Below, piece after piece: positions 9,013 through 19,325 of a stretch of 64,000 bases of DNA. The notes under the pieces were generated by a model. The model searched no databases. It was not told the origin of the DNA and was given only the letters and a program-made list of their open reading frames with translations. The position numbers and the translations under genes were made by a program. Source of the DNA: a bacterium (GTDB lineage: Bacteria > Bacillota > Bacilli > Lactobacillales > Streptococcaceae); NCBI GenBank assembly GCA_905221455.1, contig CAJNDF010000003.1, positions 1 through 64,000 of the forward strand, in the 5' to 3' direction. Position 1 is the stretch's first letter. Each line of letters begins with the position of its first letter.

Positions 9013-9040
9013 GAAGCCAGGTCATATGAGACTTGGCTTC
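9013..9040 (+). other. stable hairpin between rafG and gtfA
   Basis: The 8856-9061 gap contains a strong stem, GAAGCCA pairing with TGGCTTC, with an inner GTC/GAC extension. No T-run follows; GGAGAG of the gtfA ribosome site begins ten bases later. It may stabilise or process the polycistronic mRNA. A TTGACA at 8909 has no matching -10, so no separate gtfA promoter is claimed. Confidence 0.5.
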
Positions 9041-9061
9041 AATTAAAAAAGGAGAGTAATT

Positions 9062-10504
9062 ATGCCAATTCAAAATAAAACCATGTTGATTACCTATTCT
9101 GATAGTCTTGGAAATAATCTTAAAGATCTATATACGAATTTGGAAGAGCATTTTGGAGATGCTATTGGAGGAGTTCACCTTCTACCATTTTTCCCGTCAA
9201 CAGGTGATCGTGGATTTGCACCGGTTGACTATGACGAAGTAGATTCAGCGTTTGGTGATTGGGAGGATGTTAAGCGTTTAGGTGAGAAATATTATCTTAT
9301 GTTTGACTTTATGATTAATCATATTTCTCGTCAATCTAAATATTATAAGGACTATCAAGAAAAACATGAAGCCAGTGAATTTAAAGATCTCTTTTTAAAC
9401 TGGGATAAGTTTTGGCCAGAAAACCGTCCGACACAGGCTGATGTAGATTTAATTTACAAGCGTAAGGATCGTTCACCAAAGCAAGAGATTGTTTTTGCAG
9501 ATGGTTCAGTAGAACATTTGTGGAATACCTTTGGTGAGGAGCAGATTGATCTTGATGTGACCAAAGAAGTAACGATGGGATTCATCCGTAAGACCATTCA
9601 ACATCTAGCAAGTAATGGGTGTGATTTGATTCGCTTAGATGCCTTTGCTTATGCAGTGAAGAAATTGGATACCAATGATTTCTTTGTGGAACCAGATATT
9701 TGGGATTTATTGGACAAAGTTCGAGATATCGCTGCTGAGTATGGGACAGAGCTTTTACCTGAGATTCATGAACACTATTCGATTCAGTTTAAAATAGCGG
9801 ATCACGATTACTATGTTTATGATTTTGCTCTTCCAATGGTGACACTTTATACTCTTTACAGTTCCAGAACAGAGCGTTTGGCTAAGTGGTTAAAGATGAG
9901 CCCAATGAAGCAATTTACGACGCTAGACACCCATGATGGGATTGGAGTGGTGGATGTCAAGGATATCCTGACCGATGAGGAGATTGACTATGCTTCAAAT
10001 GAACTCTATAAGGTTGGAGCTAATGTCAAACGTAAGTACTCCAGTGCCGAGTATAACAATTTAGATATCTATCAAATCAATACAACCTACTATTCTGCGC
10101 TTGGAGATGATGATGTCAAGTATTTTCTCGCTCGTCTAATTCAAGCTTTTGCTCCAGGTATTCCCCAGATCTACTATGTGGGTCTACTAGCAGGAAAGAA
10201 TGACTTGAAACTATTAGAAGAAACTAAGGAAGGTCGAAATATTAATCGTCATTACTATAGCAACGAGGAAATAGCAGAAGAAGTCCAACGTCCTGTAGTG
10301 AAGGCCCTTCTCAATCTATTTTCTTTCCGCAATCGATCAGCAGCATTTGATTTAGAAGGAACTATTGACGTTGAAACACCAACAGTCCACAGCATTGTAA
10401 TTAAACGTCAAAATAAAGATAAGTCCGTAACAGCAGTAGCTGAAATTGATTTGCAAAATCAGACTTATCGGGTAATTGAGAACGGAATTGAAGTAACATT
10501 TTGA
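9062..10504 (+). CDS. gtfA: sucrose phosphorylase, GH13
   Basis: A 480-residue GH13 subfamily 18 enzyme that splits sucrose with phosphate into glucose-1-phosphate and fructose in the cytoplasm. The nucleophile Asp sits in IRLDAFAY (near residue 193), the acid/base Glu in LLPEIHEHY (near 234) and the third carboxylate in LDTHDG (near 292). In the raf operon it uses the sucrose freed when Aga removes galactose from raffinose. The ribosome site AAAAGGAGAG is good. Confidence 0.95.
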   Translation: MPIQNKTMLITYSDSLGNNLKDLYTNLEEHFGDAIGGVHLLPFFPSTGDRGFAPVDYDEVDSAFGDWEDVKRLGEKYYLMFDFMINHISRQSKYYKDYQEKHEASEFKDLFLNWDKFWPENRPTQADVDLIYKRKDRSPKQEIVFADGSVEHLWNTFGEEQIDLDVTKEVTMGFIRKTIQHLASNGCDLIRLDAFAYAVKKLDTNDFFVEPDIWDLLDKVRDIAAEYGTELLPEIHEHYSIQFKIADHDYYVYDFALPMVTLYTLYSSRTERLAKWLKMSPMKQFTTLDTHDGIGVVDVKDILTDEEIDYASNELYKVGANVKRKYSSAEYNNLDIYQINTTYYSALGDDDVKYFLARLIQAFAPGIPQIYYVGLLAGKNDLKLLEETKEGRNINRHYYSNEEIAEEVQRPVVKALLNLFSFRNRSAAFDLEGTIDVETPTVHSIVIKRQNKDKSVTAVAEIDLQNQTYRVIENGIEVTF

Positions 10505-10539
10505 AGCCTTGATATGGTTGATAAAATAGGGTTTTTATT

Positions 10540-10587
10540 TTAGAAAACGTTTCCTTTGTTTTCAAATTGCTAAAAAAGTGGTACAAT
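10540..10587 (+). promoter_or_regulatory. cre-like site and extended -10 promoter of tacL
   Basis: GAAAACGTTTCC (about 10541) resembles a cre site. TGG-TACAAT (10579-10587) is a good extended -10. The gap therefore gives tacL its own promoter, separate from gtfA. Confidence 0.6.
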
Positions 10588-10646
10588 ACAATATAGGATA
10601 GCTTACTATTATCTGAATCAATTGATTTGGAGAGAAAGGATTCGTT

Positions 10647-11840
10647 TTGAAATCAATAGGCTTTATTGAAAAGCTGAAAGGGTTGTCTAGTAAAGAGCTA
10701 ATTTTATTGGGAATTATCCTGAGTATCTTTTTACCCTTTTATCTTTTTGTAGTTGTATTCTGTTTATATATTATCAGTTTAATTTTTACAGGGGACATGA
10801 AAAGTATTCTTCAGAAAATGGGGGAGCATCCGATGTTGCTTCTTTTTCTTGGTTATAGTACTGTTATATCCGTTTTTGCACAAAATTGGATGGGTCTTGT
10901 GGCTTCAGTAGGAATTTTTCTATTTACTGTTTTCTTTTTGCACTATCAGTCGATTTTATCCCATAAATTCTTTCGCTTGATTTTGCAGCTCGTCTTGTTT
11001 GGTAGCGTCTTGTCAGCTGCTTTTGCGAGTTTAGAGCATTTCCAAATTGTGAAGAAATTTAACTATGCCTTTCTTTCACCCAATATGCAGGTTTGGCATC
11101 AGAATCGTGCAGAAGTGACCTTCTTTAATCCTAATTATTATGGAATTATTTGTTGTTTCTGTATCATGATTGCCTTCTATCTGTTTACAACAACCAAGTT
11201 AAATTGGTTGAAAGTATTCTGTGTGATTGCAGGCTTTGTGAATCTCTTTGGTTTGAACTTTACTCAAAATCGAACTGCCTTTCCTGCTATTATCGCTGGA
11301 GCCATCATCTATCTCTTTACGACCATTAAAAACTGGAAGGCCTTTTGGCTTAGTATTGGGGTCTTTGCGATTGGCTTGAGTTTCCTCTTTTCTAGTGATT
11401 TGGGAGTTCGGATGGGGACTTTAGATTCTTCTATGGAAGAACGCATTTCTATCTGGGATGCTGGGATGGCCTTGTTTAAGCAAAACCCTTTTTGGGGTGA
11501 GGGGCCATTGACCTATATGCACTCTTATCCTCGAATAAATGCTCCTTATCATGAACATGCTCACAGTCTTTATATTGACACGATTCTGAGTTACGGAATT
11601 GTGGGGACTATTCTATTAGTTTTGTCTTCTGTTGCTCCTGTTCGTTTGATGATGGATATGAGTCAGGAGTCGGGGAAACGTCCGATTATCGGTCTTTATC
11701 TATCTTTCCTTACAGTGGTTGCTGTACACGGAATTTTTGACTTGGCCCTCTTCTGGATTCAGTCAGGTTTCATTTTCTTGCTAGTTATGTGCAGTATTCC
11801 ATTAGAGCATCGAACGTTGGTATCGGACATGACGGATTAA
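10647..11840 (+). CDS. tacL: lipoteichoic acid ligase TacL (Wzy/O-antigen-ligase family)
   Basis: A 397-residue multi-span membrane protein with around ten hydrophobic segments and a large external loop near residues 250-310 (EERISIWDAGMALFKQNPFWGEGP, then HEHAHSLYID), the hallmark of WaaL/Wzy-type ligases. The gene at this place behind the raf operon in pneumococcus, formerly rafX, is TacL, which moves teichoic acid chains from the undecaprenyl carrier to the glycolipid anchor to make lipoteichoic acid. The start is a TTG with AGAAAGGA six bases upstream. The assignment rests on family and position. Confidence 0.85.
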   Translation: MKSIGFIEKLKGLSSKELILLGIILSIFLPFYLFVVVFCLYIISLIFTGDMKSILQKMGEHPMLLLFLGYSTVISVFAQNWMGLVASVGIFLFTVFFLHYQSILSHKFFRLILQLVLFGSVLSAAFASLEHFQIVKKFNYAFLSPNMQVWHQNRAEVTFFNPNYYGIICCFCIMIAFYLFTTTKLNWLKVFCVIAGFVNLFGLNFTQNRTAFPAIIAGAIIYLFTTIKNWKAFWLSIGVFAIGLSFLFSSDLGVRMGTLDSSMEERISIWDAGMALFKQNPFWGEGPLTYMHSYPRINAPYHEHAHSLYIDTILSYGIVGTILLVLSSVAPVRLMMDMSQESGKRPIIGLYLSFLTVVAVHGIFDLALFWIQSGFIFLLVMCSIPLEHRTLVSDMTD

Positions 11841-11853
11841 GTTTATAAGTTTA

Positions 11854-11885
11854 AAATCTTCTATCTTGGGTAGGAGATTTTTTTA
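11854..11885 (+). terminator. terminator of tacL
   Basis: AAATCTTCTA and TAGGAGATTT form an imperfect stem followed by a run of seven T. Confidence 0.8.
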
Positions 11886-11899
11886 CTTGGAAAAAATAT

Positions 11900-11961
11900 T
11901 TCCAAATCGAAATAGTTGACAATTGGAATAGTAAGTATTATAATAATTTTATTCGTTTCGA
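11900..11961 (+). promoter_or_regulatory. promoter and probable MarR operator
   Basis: TTGACA (11916-11921), a 17-base spacer and TATAAT (11939-11944) form a perfect consensus promoter. Two inverted repeats overlap it: TTCCAA/TTGGAA flanks the -35, and ATCGAAA/TTTCGAT flanks the whole promoter. Such repeats around the promoter of a marR gene suggest autorepression. Confidence 0.75.
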
Positions 11962-11984
11962 TATAGAAATAAATTGGAGGTGTT

Positions 11985-12428
11985 ATGAAAGATAGTCATT
12001 TGCTAGCCCATCATATTCGTTTGTTGAATGGTCGGATTTTTCAGAAGTTACTGAGCCAAGATCCTGAGGCTCTTTATCGGGGTGAACAGGGCAAGATTTT
12101 AGCGGTTTTATGGAATAGTGAAACTGGCTGTGCAACTGCGACAGATATTGCTTTGGCGACTGGACTTGCTAATAATACTCTGACGACTATGATAAAAAAG
12201 CTAGAGGAACAAAAGCTTGTAACCGTTAGTCCGTGTGGAAAAGACAAGCGTAAGAAGTATTTAGTTTTAACGGAGTTAGGCAAGTCCCAGAAAGAAGTAG
12301 GACATCGTGTTAGTCAGAAATTGGATAGGATCTTTTACAAAGGTTTTTCAGAGGAAGAAATTCGGCAATTTGAAGCCTTTCAAGAAAGAATTTTGGCGAA
12401 TCTGAAAGAGAAGGAAAATGAGGTTTAA
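11985..12428 (+). CDS. MarR-family transcriptional regulator
   Basis: A 147-residue winged-helix regulator. The DNA-reading helix lies in ATDIALATGLANNTLTTMIK and the wing in VSPCGKDKRKKYLVLTELG. It heads the operon with the SnoaL-like protein and the ProV-ProWX transporter and is separated from the next gene by three bases. It probably represses its own promoter, which carries inverted repeats. The ligand is unknown; a Cys in the wing (SPCGKDKRKK) could be redox active, which is speculation. Confidence 0.88.
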   Translation: MKDSHLLAHHIRLLNGRIFQKLLSQDPEALYRGEQGKILAVLWNSETGCATATDIALATGLANNTLTTMIKKLEEQKLVTVSPCGKDKRKKYLVLTELGKSQKEVGHRVSQKLDRIFYKGFSEEEIRQFEAFQERILANLKEKENEV

Positions 12429-12431
12429 ATC

Positions 12432-13196
12432 ATGTCACAACAAGTGAAAAATGCTCACAACCTATACATTCATGCTATCCAAGATGGACGAGTTGCTGAG
12501 GCTCAAGCCCAGTCTGTAGGGGATACTTATATCCAACATTCGACAGGAGTGCCTGATGGAAAAGAAGGGTTTGCGGTCTTCTTTGCAAATTTCTTCGAGC
12601 GTCATCCAGAACGTCAGATTAAGATTGTCCGCACTATTGAGGATGGCAATCTGGTCTTTGTTCATGTTCATCAATATCTGAATGGTGGGGAAGCTCAGTG
12701 GGTGACGACGGATACTTTCCGTGCAGATGAGAATGGACGTATCGTGGAGCATTGGGACGTTATTGACTACTATCGAACGCCTGAAAATGGTCAATTAGAC
12801 CAGATTTTTGGAGATTTTGAAATAACGGATTTGGATAAGACAGCAGAAAATAAAAAGTTGGTTCGCCGTTTCTTGACAGAAATTTTCCAAAATGGGGAAC
12901 TGGAGCAGTGGAGTGATTATGTGGCAGACGATTTGATGCAGCATAATCATGAGATTGGCCAAGGAAGTGTTGCTTATAAAAACTATGTGGCTGAACATGG
13001 TGTCACTTTTGATTTTGTTTTCCAACTCTTAGGACAAGGAAACTACGTAGTTAGCTATGGTCAGGCTCAGATTGATGACGTTGCTTATGCCCAGTACGAT
13101 ATCTTTCGTCTAGAAAATGGGAAAATTGCGGAGCATTGGGATAATAAAGAAGTTATGCCTAAGGTTGAAGATTTGACCAACCGAGGAAAGTTTTAA
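12432..13196 (+). CDS. SnoaL-like (NTF2-fold) protein, two repeats
   Basis: A 254-residue protein made of two similar halves. YIQHSTGVPDGKEG and RIVEHWDVID in the first half match LMQHNHEIGQG and KIAEHWDNKEV in the second. This is the SnoaL / NTF2-like fold used by many small-molecule isomerases and hydrolases; no specific reaction can be inferred. It has no signal peptide. It is translated right after marR and 14 bases before proV, which ties it to whatever the MarR protein senses. Confidence 0.8.
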   Translation: MSQQVKNAHNLYIHAIQDGRVAEAQAQSVGDTYIQHSTGVPDGKEGFAVFFANFFERHPERQIKIVRTIEDGNLVFVHVHQYLNGGEAQWVTTDTFRADENGRIVEHWDVIDYYRTPENGQLDQIFGDFEITDLDKTAENKKLVRRFLTEIFQNGELEQWSDYVADDLMQHNHEIGQGSVAYKNYVAEHGVTFDFVFQLLGQGNYVVSYGQAQIDDVAYAQYDIFRLENGKIAEHWDNKEVMPKVEDLTNRGKF

Positions 13197-13210
13197 ATTG
13201 AGGACAAAGA

Positions 13211-15452
<2,242 letters not shown>

Positions 15453-15499
15453 TTTGAAAATGTCAAACTCAACTTGCTTAAACGACTATAGAAAAGAAT

Positions 15500-15527
15500 G
15501 CTCAGACAATGTCGTCTGGGCTTTTTT
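15500..15527 (+). terminator. terminator of the marR-proWX operon
   Basis: GCTCAGAC pairs with GTCTGGGC (one G:U pair) and is followed by six T. Confidence 0.9.
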
Positions 15528-15610
15528 GATATTAGAGTTACTGAATGTCTTTCAAAATGGAAAATAAGAGGAAATTTTTAGGATTTTCTAAAATTTTACT
15601 GTAAATACAC

Positions 15611-15638
15611 TTGACTATTCACAAAATAGGTGTATAAT
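15611..15638 (+). promoter_or_regulatory. promoter of the ECF operon (ancestral pnuC promoter)
   Basis: TTGACT, a 16-base spacer and TATAAT. It lies about 20 bases before the structured leader and 150 bases before the ECF S gene. Confidence 0.8.
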
Positions 15639-15659
15639 GTGTTGTGAACTAATTAACAA

Positions 15660-15763
15660 ATAAAGATTTACAGCTCATGTCGACTAAGGCTGGAAATCAT
15701 GTGTATATACAGTTCGTTATCTAATAGAGCGTTGCGTCCGAAAGTCTATCCAGAAACGGCTCT
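15660..15763 (+). ncRNA. structured leader, candidate pnuC-motif (NAD+-II) riboswitch
   Basis: The leader can form an H-type pseudoknot: CAGC (15671-15674) pairs with GCTG (15689-15692), and CATG in the loop (15676-15679) can pair with CATG (15698-15701). A second hairpin, AGAGCGTT with AACGGCTCT (15726-15763), lies just before the ribosome site AAAGGAGAAG. In streptococci a compact pseudoknot, the pnuC motif or NAD+-II riboswitch, sits in front of pnuC, and a pnuC remnant lies downstream here. The identification is inferred from position and fold, not from a consensus match. Confidence 0.5.
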
Positions 15764-15785
15764 TTAAAAACAAAAGGAGAAGATT

Positions 15786-16388
15786 ATGAAAACAGAACCG
15801 ATTCATCGTACCAGTATGTGGAAATTTAAGTTAAGTGCTGCCACCATGACTTTGATTCCCGCTGCCGTGGGGATTAACTATGTTGCCAAAGCCTTGGCGG
15901 AGGGGTTAAAGTTGCCCGTTTGGCTGGGGTCTTTGGGAACCTTTCTTACCAGCATGTTGGCTGGGCCGGTTGCCGGTGCCATTAGTGGTTTCATCAACAA
16001 CGTGATCTATGGGCTGACCTTATCACCAATTTCAACCGTGTATGCGATTACCAGCATCGGAATTGGGATTGCTGTCGGAGTTTTGCACGCCAATGGGTGG
16101 TTCTCGTCAGCGCGACGAGTATTTGTTTCTGCTATTATTATTGCCATCGTTTCAGCTGTCATTTCAACGCCACTCAACGTCATCTTTTGGGGTGGTCAGA
16201 CCGGTATCGCTTGGGGTGACTCATTGTTTGCGGTAATGGTCGCCAATCATGCACCAGTGTGGCTGGCCTCATTTATCGATGAGTTTGTCTTGGATATTTT
16301 GGATAAAGTCTGCGTGGCCTACCTGGCATTCTTCATCTATCGTCAGCTGCCGAAGCGGATGGTGCACTTCTTTAGCGATGATAAATGA
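15786..16388 (+). CDS. ECF transporter S component (substrate-binding membrane protein), substrate unknown
   Basis: A 200-residue, highly hydrophobic protein with about six membrane segments and the glycine-rich turns of ECF S components (LGSLGTFLTSMLAGPVAGAI, then SPISTVYAITSIGIGIAVG). It is the first gene of a four-gene set with EcfT and two EcfA ATPases, so the module is self-contained (group I arrangement). The substrate cannot be read from sequence. Its place behind the pnuC leader would fit a vitamin B3-type compound, which is inference only. Base composition is higher in G+C than in flanking genes, suggesting transfer, perhaps from a Lactobacillus-like donor. Confidence 0.8.
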   Translation: MKTEPIHRTSMWKFKLSAATMTLIPAAVGINYVAKALAEGLKLPVWLGSLGTFLTSMLAGPVAGAISGFINNVIYGLTLSPISTVYAITSIGIGIAVGVLHANGWFSSARRVFVSAIIIAIVSAVISTPLNVIFWGGQTGIAWGDSLFAVMVANHAPVWLASFIDEFVLDILDKVCVAYLAFFIYRQLPKRMVHFFSDDK

Positions 16389-17179
16389 TGACTGATAAAA
16401 CATTGATTTCTGGAGCGCCACGGGTCAAGCTCAAGTGGTACCAGGTGATCGATCCGATTACTAAGCTCTTGTTCATCTTGGACATGACGTTGTTGAGCTT
16501 TGCCAGTATGAATTTATTGCTTCAGGCCGGATTAATTCTTGTCGCAACACTGCTATTGTTATTTTCCAAATTGAGTTCTACCACCTTTAAGGCGCTGGGA
16601 TTCAGCTTGTTTCTGATTTGCACCATGCTGATCATCCAAGGGTTATTTTACAGTCGGAATCAAACTGTACTGTTTTCTGTGCTTGGGGTGTCGTTCTACA
16701 AAGAAGGCCTGATTTACGCCACCACTCTGGGTTGTCGAGTATTGGTGATTATTTTGACCAGTGGCTTTTTTATGGTGACCACGAGTATTTCAGAAAACGC
16801 GGCCTATTTGGAACTGTCCGGATTGTCTTATAAAACCGTCTACGTTCTGATGTCGGTGTGTTATATTTTGCCGGAAATGATGCGCAATATGCGGAAAATC
16901 CAGCAGGCACAAAAAGTTCGCGGAACCAATCCGCAAAAAACGTTGATTCAGAAATTAAAGTCAGTCCTGCCGGTTCTAATTCCATTGGTGATTAAGACCT
17001 TGGATCAATCGATGACGCGGTCGATTTCTCTCCAACTGAGAGGTTTTGATAATCTCAACCGGACTGTCAGAACCTCCCAGCGCGTGTATCGCCTGTCGCG
17101 GACGTTGCACATTGGTCTGACTGGATTGGCAATTTTATTGATTGGGTGGAAGATATGGACGAAGATAAACGGATTGTAA
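16385..17179 (+). CDS. ecfT: ECF transporter T component
   Basis: A 264-residue membrane scaffold protein of the CbiQ/EcfT family with hydrophobic N-terminal spans and a helical cytoplasmic region carrying the family A-R-G pattern (AQKVRGTNPQ near residue 178, and SLQLRGFDN near 217) that couples to the ATPases. Its ATG overlaps the S gene stop (ATGA). It shares the raised G+C content of the cassette. Confidence 0.88.
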   Translation: MMTDKTLISGAPRVKLKWYQVIDPITKLLFILDMTLLSFASMNLLLQAGLILVATLLLLFSKLSSTTFKALGFSLFLICTMLIIQGLFYSRNQTVLFSVLGVSFYKEGLIYATTLGCRVLVIILTSGFFMVTTSISENAAYLELSGLSYKTVYVLMSVCYILPEMMRNMRKIQQAQKVRGTNPQKTLIQKLKSVLPVLIPLVIKTLDQSMTRSISLQLRGFDNLNRTVRTSQRVYRLSRTLHIGLTGLAILLIGWKIWTKINGL

Positions 17180-17991
17180 TTGAAAATTTGACCACCCGTT
17201 ATCCGGGTACTGAGCAACCACAACTGCGTCAGATTAACGCGGAGGTTCATACCGGCCAGGTGGTTGGGATTATCGGGAATAGCCACTCCGGCAAATCGAC
17301 TTTGTGCCGTGTGCTGGCAGGGATCATTCCCAAAATTGTGTCTGCTGAGATTGAGGGCGATTGGCACGTGTTTGGCCAGCGAGTGTCCGACAATTGGCTC
17401 GTTTATAATGCCATGAATGGAGTTGTACTGCAAAATCCAGCTGGCCAACTAAGCGGGTTGGCAGACACGGTTGCCGATGAAATCGCCTTTGACTTGATTA
17501 ATCAGGGAATGGCTGAAGGACTGATTCAAAAACGGGTTGAAGAAGTTGCCACGCAAATGGGTCTGATTGAACAGCTGAATTTGCGTCCCGAGAGTCTTTC
17601 CGGTGGTCAGAGCCAGCGGTTGGCAATTGCCACGGCGATTGCGGCTAACCCGGCTGTTTTGATTATGGATGATCCGACCAGTCAAATGGATCCCCTTGGC
17701 CGCCGACAATTTTTCCAATGGCTGGCCCAAGTCAAAGAGACGACTGTCTTCATTGTCACCAGTGAAATTGACGATTTGTGCGAAGTCGCCGACGTTGTGT
17801 GGGTGCTGCACGAGGGTCAAATGGTAGCCCAGGGCAGGCCGGGTGAGGTGTTTAATCATTTGGCAGCTGACTGGCAGATTCCAGCCCCGACAATCCAGCA
17901 ACTTGCTCAAAAAATGGATTGGCACTTGGCTGATGGCCGGTATCCGGTGAATTACGCTGATCTGAAGGAGGTTCGTTATGCCCACAATTGA
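17155..17991 (+). CDS. ecfA1: ECF transporter ATPase A1
   Basis: A 278-residue ABC ATPase with Walker A GNSHSGKST, signature LSGGQSQRL and Walker B VLIMDDPTSQMD. The residue after the Walker B Asp is Asp, not the usual catalytic Glu, so its own site is probably weak, while its intact signature completes the partner's site. The start at 17155 (ATG after GGTGGAAGAT) is preferred over a GTG nine bases upstream; the gene overlaps ecfT. A regulatory-looking C-terminal tail follows the core. Confidence 0.88.
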   Translation: MDEDKRIVIENLTTRYPGTEQPQLRQINAEVHTGQVVGIIGNSHSGKSTLCRVLAGIIPKIVSAEIEGDWHVFGQRVSDNWLVYNAMNGVVLQNPAGQLSGLADTVADEIAFDLINQGMAEGLIQKRVEEVATQMGLIEQLNLRPESLSGGQSQRLAIATAIAANPAVLIMDDPTSQMDPLGRRQFFQWLAQVKETTVFIVTSEIDDLCEVADVVWVLHEGQMVAQGRPGEVFNHLAADWQIPAPTIQQLAQKMDWHLADGRYPVNYADLKEVRYAHN

Positions 17992-18778
17992 ACTGAGCCA
18001 CCTGACGTTCACTTATCCGGAACGGTCCTTTAGCTTGGATGTTGAAGACAAACACTTCGCCGATCCGATGGTGGCGATTGTCGGCCAAAATGGTGCCGGC
18101 AAATCAACGCTCTTCAAATTGTTGACGGGTTTGCTGACACCACAAACCGGTGTGATTAAGATCGATGGAGAAAATTTTAATGATCTTAAACCAGTCGAAA
18201 AGTTACTGAAGGTTGGGATTACTTTTCAGAATCCTGACGATCAGCTTTTCAACCCGACCGTTCAACGAGAGGTGGAGTGGAGTGTCGCGCAGGTCATGGA
18301 TGACCACGACACGATTACGAGGCGGGCTTTAGCGGCTCTAAAAAGAGTTGGCTTGGATGATAAAACAGCTGAAAGTCCATATGACCTGTCATTGTCGGAA
18401 CGCAAGCTGTTGAGCGTTGCCACAGTTTTGGCAGTGGATCCGGCGATTTATTTATTTGATGAGCCGATGATGTCGCTTGATTGGGAAAGCCGGCGCAAGT
18501 TGACCGCAATTTTCCATCAGTTGGCTGATTCGGGCCACCAAGTTGTGACCATCACCCATGACATGGATTGGGTCGCCGCCGAGTTTGAGTCGGTGTATGT
18601 TATGGAACACGGGAAGTTTGGCTTCGCCGGCAGTCCACGGGAATTGTTCAGCAATCACGAACTTGTCCAGCGAGTGGGATTACTACCACCGCGGATTATG
18701 GACATAGCGGAGTCGCTGGGTGATTCACAGACATATTTATCGGTTAATGATTATTGCCAGAAAAATCGAGATGTATAG
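17978..18778 (+). CDS. ecfA2: ECF transporter ATPase A2
   Basis: A 266-residue ABC ATPase with Walker A GQNGAGKST, Q-loop FQNPDDQLF (typical of EcfA), Walker B IYLFDEPMMSLD and switch ITHDMD. The signature is LSLSERKLL rather than LSGGQ. Paired with A1, the heterodimer would have one normal site (A2 Walker motifs with A1 signature) and one degenerate site. AAGGAGG precedes the start, inside the end of ecfA1. It is the last gene of the foreign-looking block; the pnuC relic follows within about 60 bases. Confidence 0.88.
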   Translation: MPTIELSHLTFTYPERSFSLDVEDKHFADPMVAIVGQNGAGKSTLFKLLTGLLTPQTGVIKIDGENFNDLKPVEKLLKVGITFQNPDDQLFNPTVQREVEWSVAQVMDDHDTITRRALAALKRVGLDDKTAESPYDLSLSERKLLSVATVLAVDPAIYLFDEPMMSLDWESRRKLTAIFHQLADSGHQVVTITHDMDWVAAEFESVYVMEHGKFGFAGSPRELFSNHELVQRVGLLPPRIMDIAESLGDSQTYLSVNDYCQKNRDV

Positions 18779-18789
18779 AAAAAGTCACC

Positions 18790-19160
18790 TCTGCGGGTTT
18801 TCCAGGTTGAAGGATTAACTTCAGCTTCTGGCAAGAACTCACATGGGTTGGACCAAGTATCTTTCCATCAGTGTTCTTTGGTGGTTGGCCTTTGGGTTTA
18901 TTTATCAGTCTATCGGAGCTAATCGTCCCTATCGTGATTCTATCACTGATGCGACCAATGGTGTAGGGCAAATCCTCATGACAGCTGTTTACCGTGAACA
19001 GTGGATATTCTGGGCTGCTACTAATGTCTTTTCAATCTATCTCTGGTGGGGAGAAAGCCTGCAAATTCAAGGGAAATATCTAATTTACCTAATAAATAGT
19101 CTAGTTGGATCGTATCAGTGGAGTAAGGCTGCTAAGCAGAATACTGACTTATCTAACTAG
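18790..19160 (+). pseudogene. pnuC: pnuC, truncated (nicotinamide riboside transporter remnant)
   Basis: From 18843 the frame reads GWTKYLSISVLWWLAFGFIYQ, then NRPYRDSITDATNGVGQ and YREQWIFWAATNVFSIYLWW, which is the C-terminal part of PnuC with its last membrane spans and the conserved QW-x(6)-N motif. The N-terminal half is missing. A neighbouring frame just upstream reads NFSFWQELT, so a one-base shift may also be present. There is no ribosome site before 18843. The ECF cassette stands where the lost half should be, which suggests replacement rather than simple decay. Confidence 0.8.
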
Positions 19161-19238
19161 GAAAAAAAGTTTGAAAGTACTGTTTTGAGTTTTCGGTTAA
19201 AACAGATAGAGTTGATAATCAAGGATTTGAGATAATGA

Positions 19239-19264
19239 AAAAGAGGATTAGTAGGTCCTCTTTT
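19239..19264 (+). terminator. terminator after the pnuC relic
   Basis: AAAAGAGGA pairs with TCCTCTTTT, which runs into T residues. The old pnuC terminator would now end the ECF message. Confidence 0.8.
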
Positions 19265-19283
19265 ATTGTCGAAAAAATAAAAA

Positions 19284-19312
19284 CTCAGTAGCCTGGGCAT
19301 AAGGCGACTGAG
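19284..19312 (-). terminator. terminator of sczA
   Basis: Read leftwards, CTCAGTCGCC and GGCTACTGAG form a stem followed by TTTTTATTTTTT. It lies 13 bases past the sczA stop. Confidence 0.88.
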
Positions 19313-19325
19313 CTCTACTCTGTAT

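Noticed and set aside
17005..18012. Long minus-strand open frames of 147 and 187 codons inside the ECF genes.
   Set aside because: They are shadows favoured by the higher G+C of the cassette; the plus strand has clear EcfT and EcfA motifs throughout.
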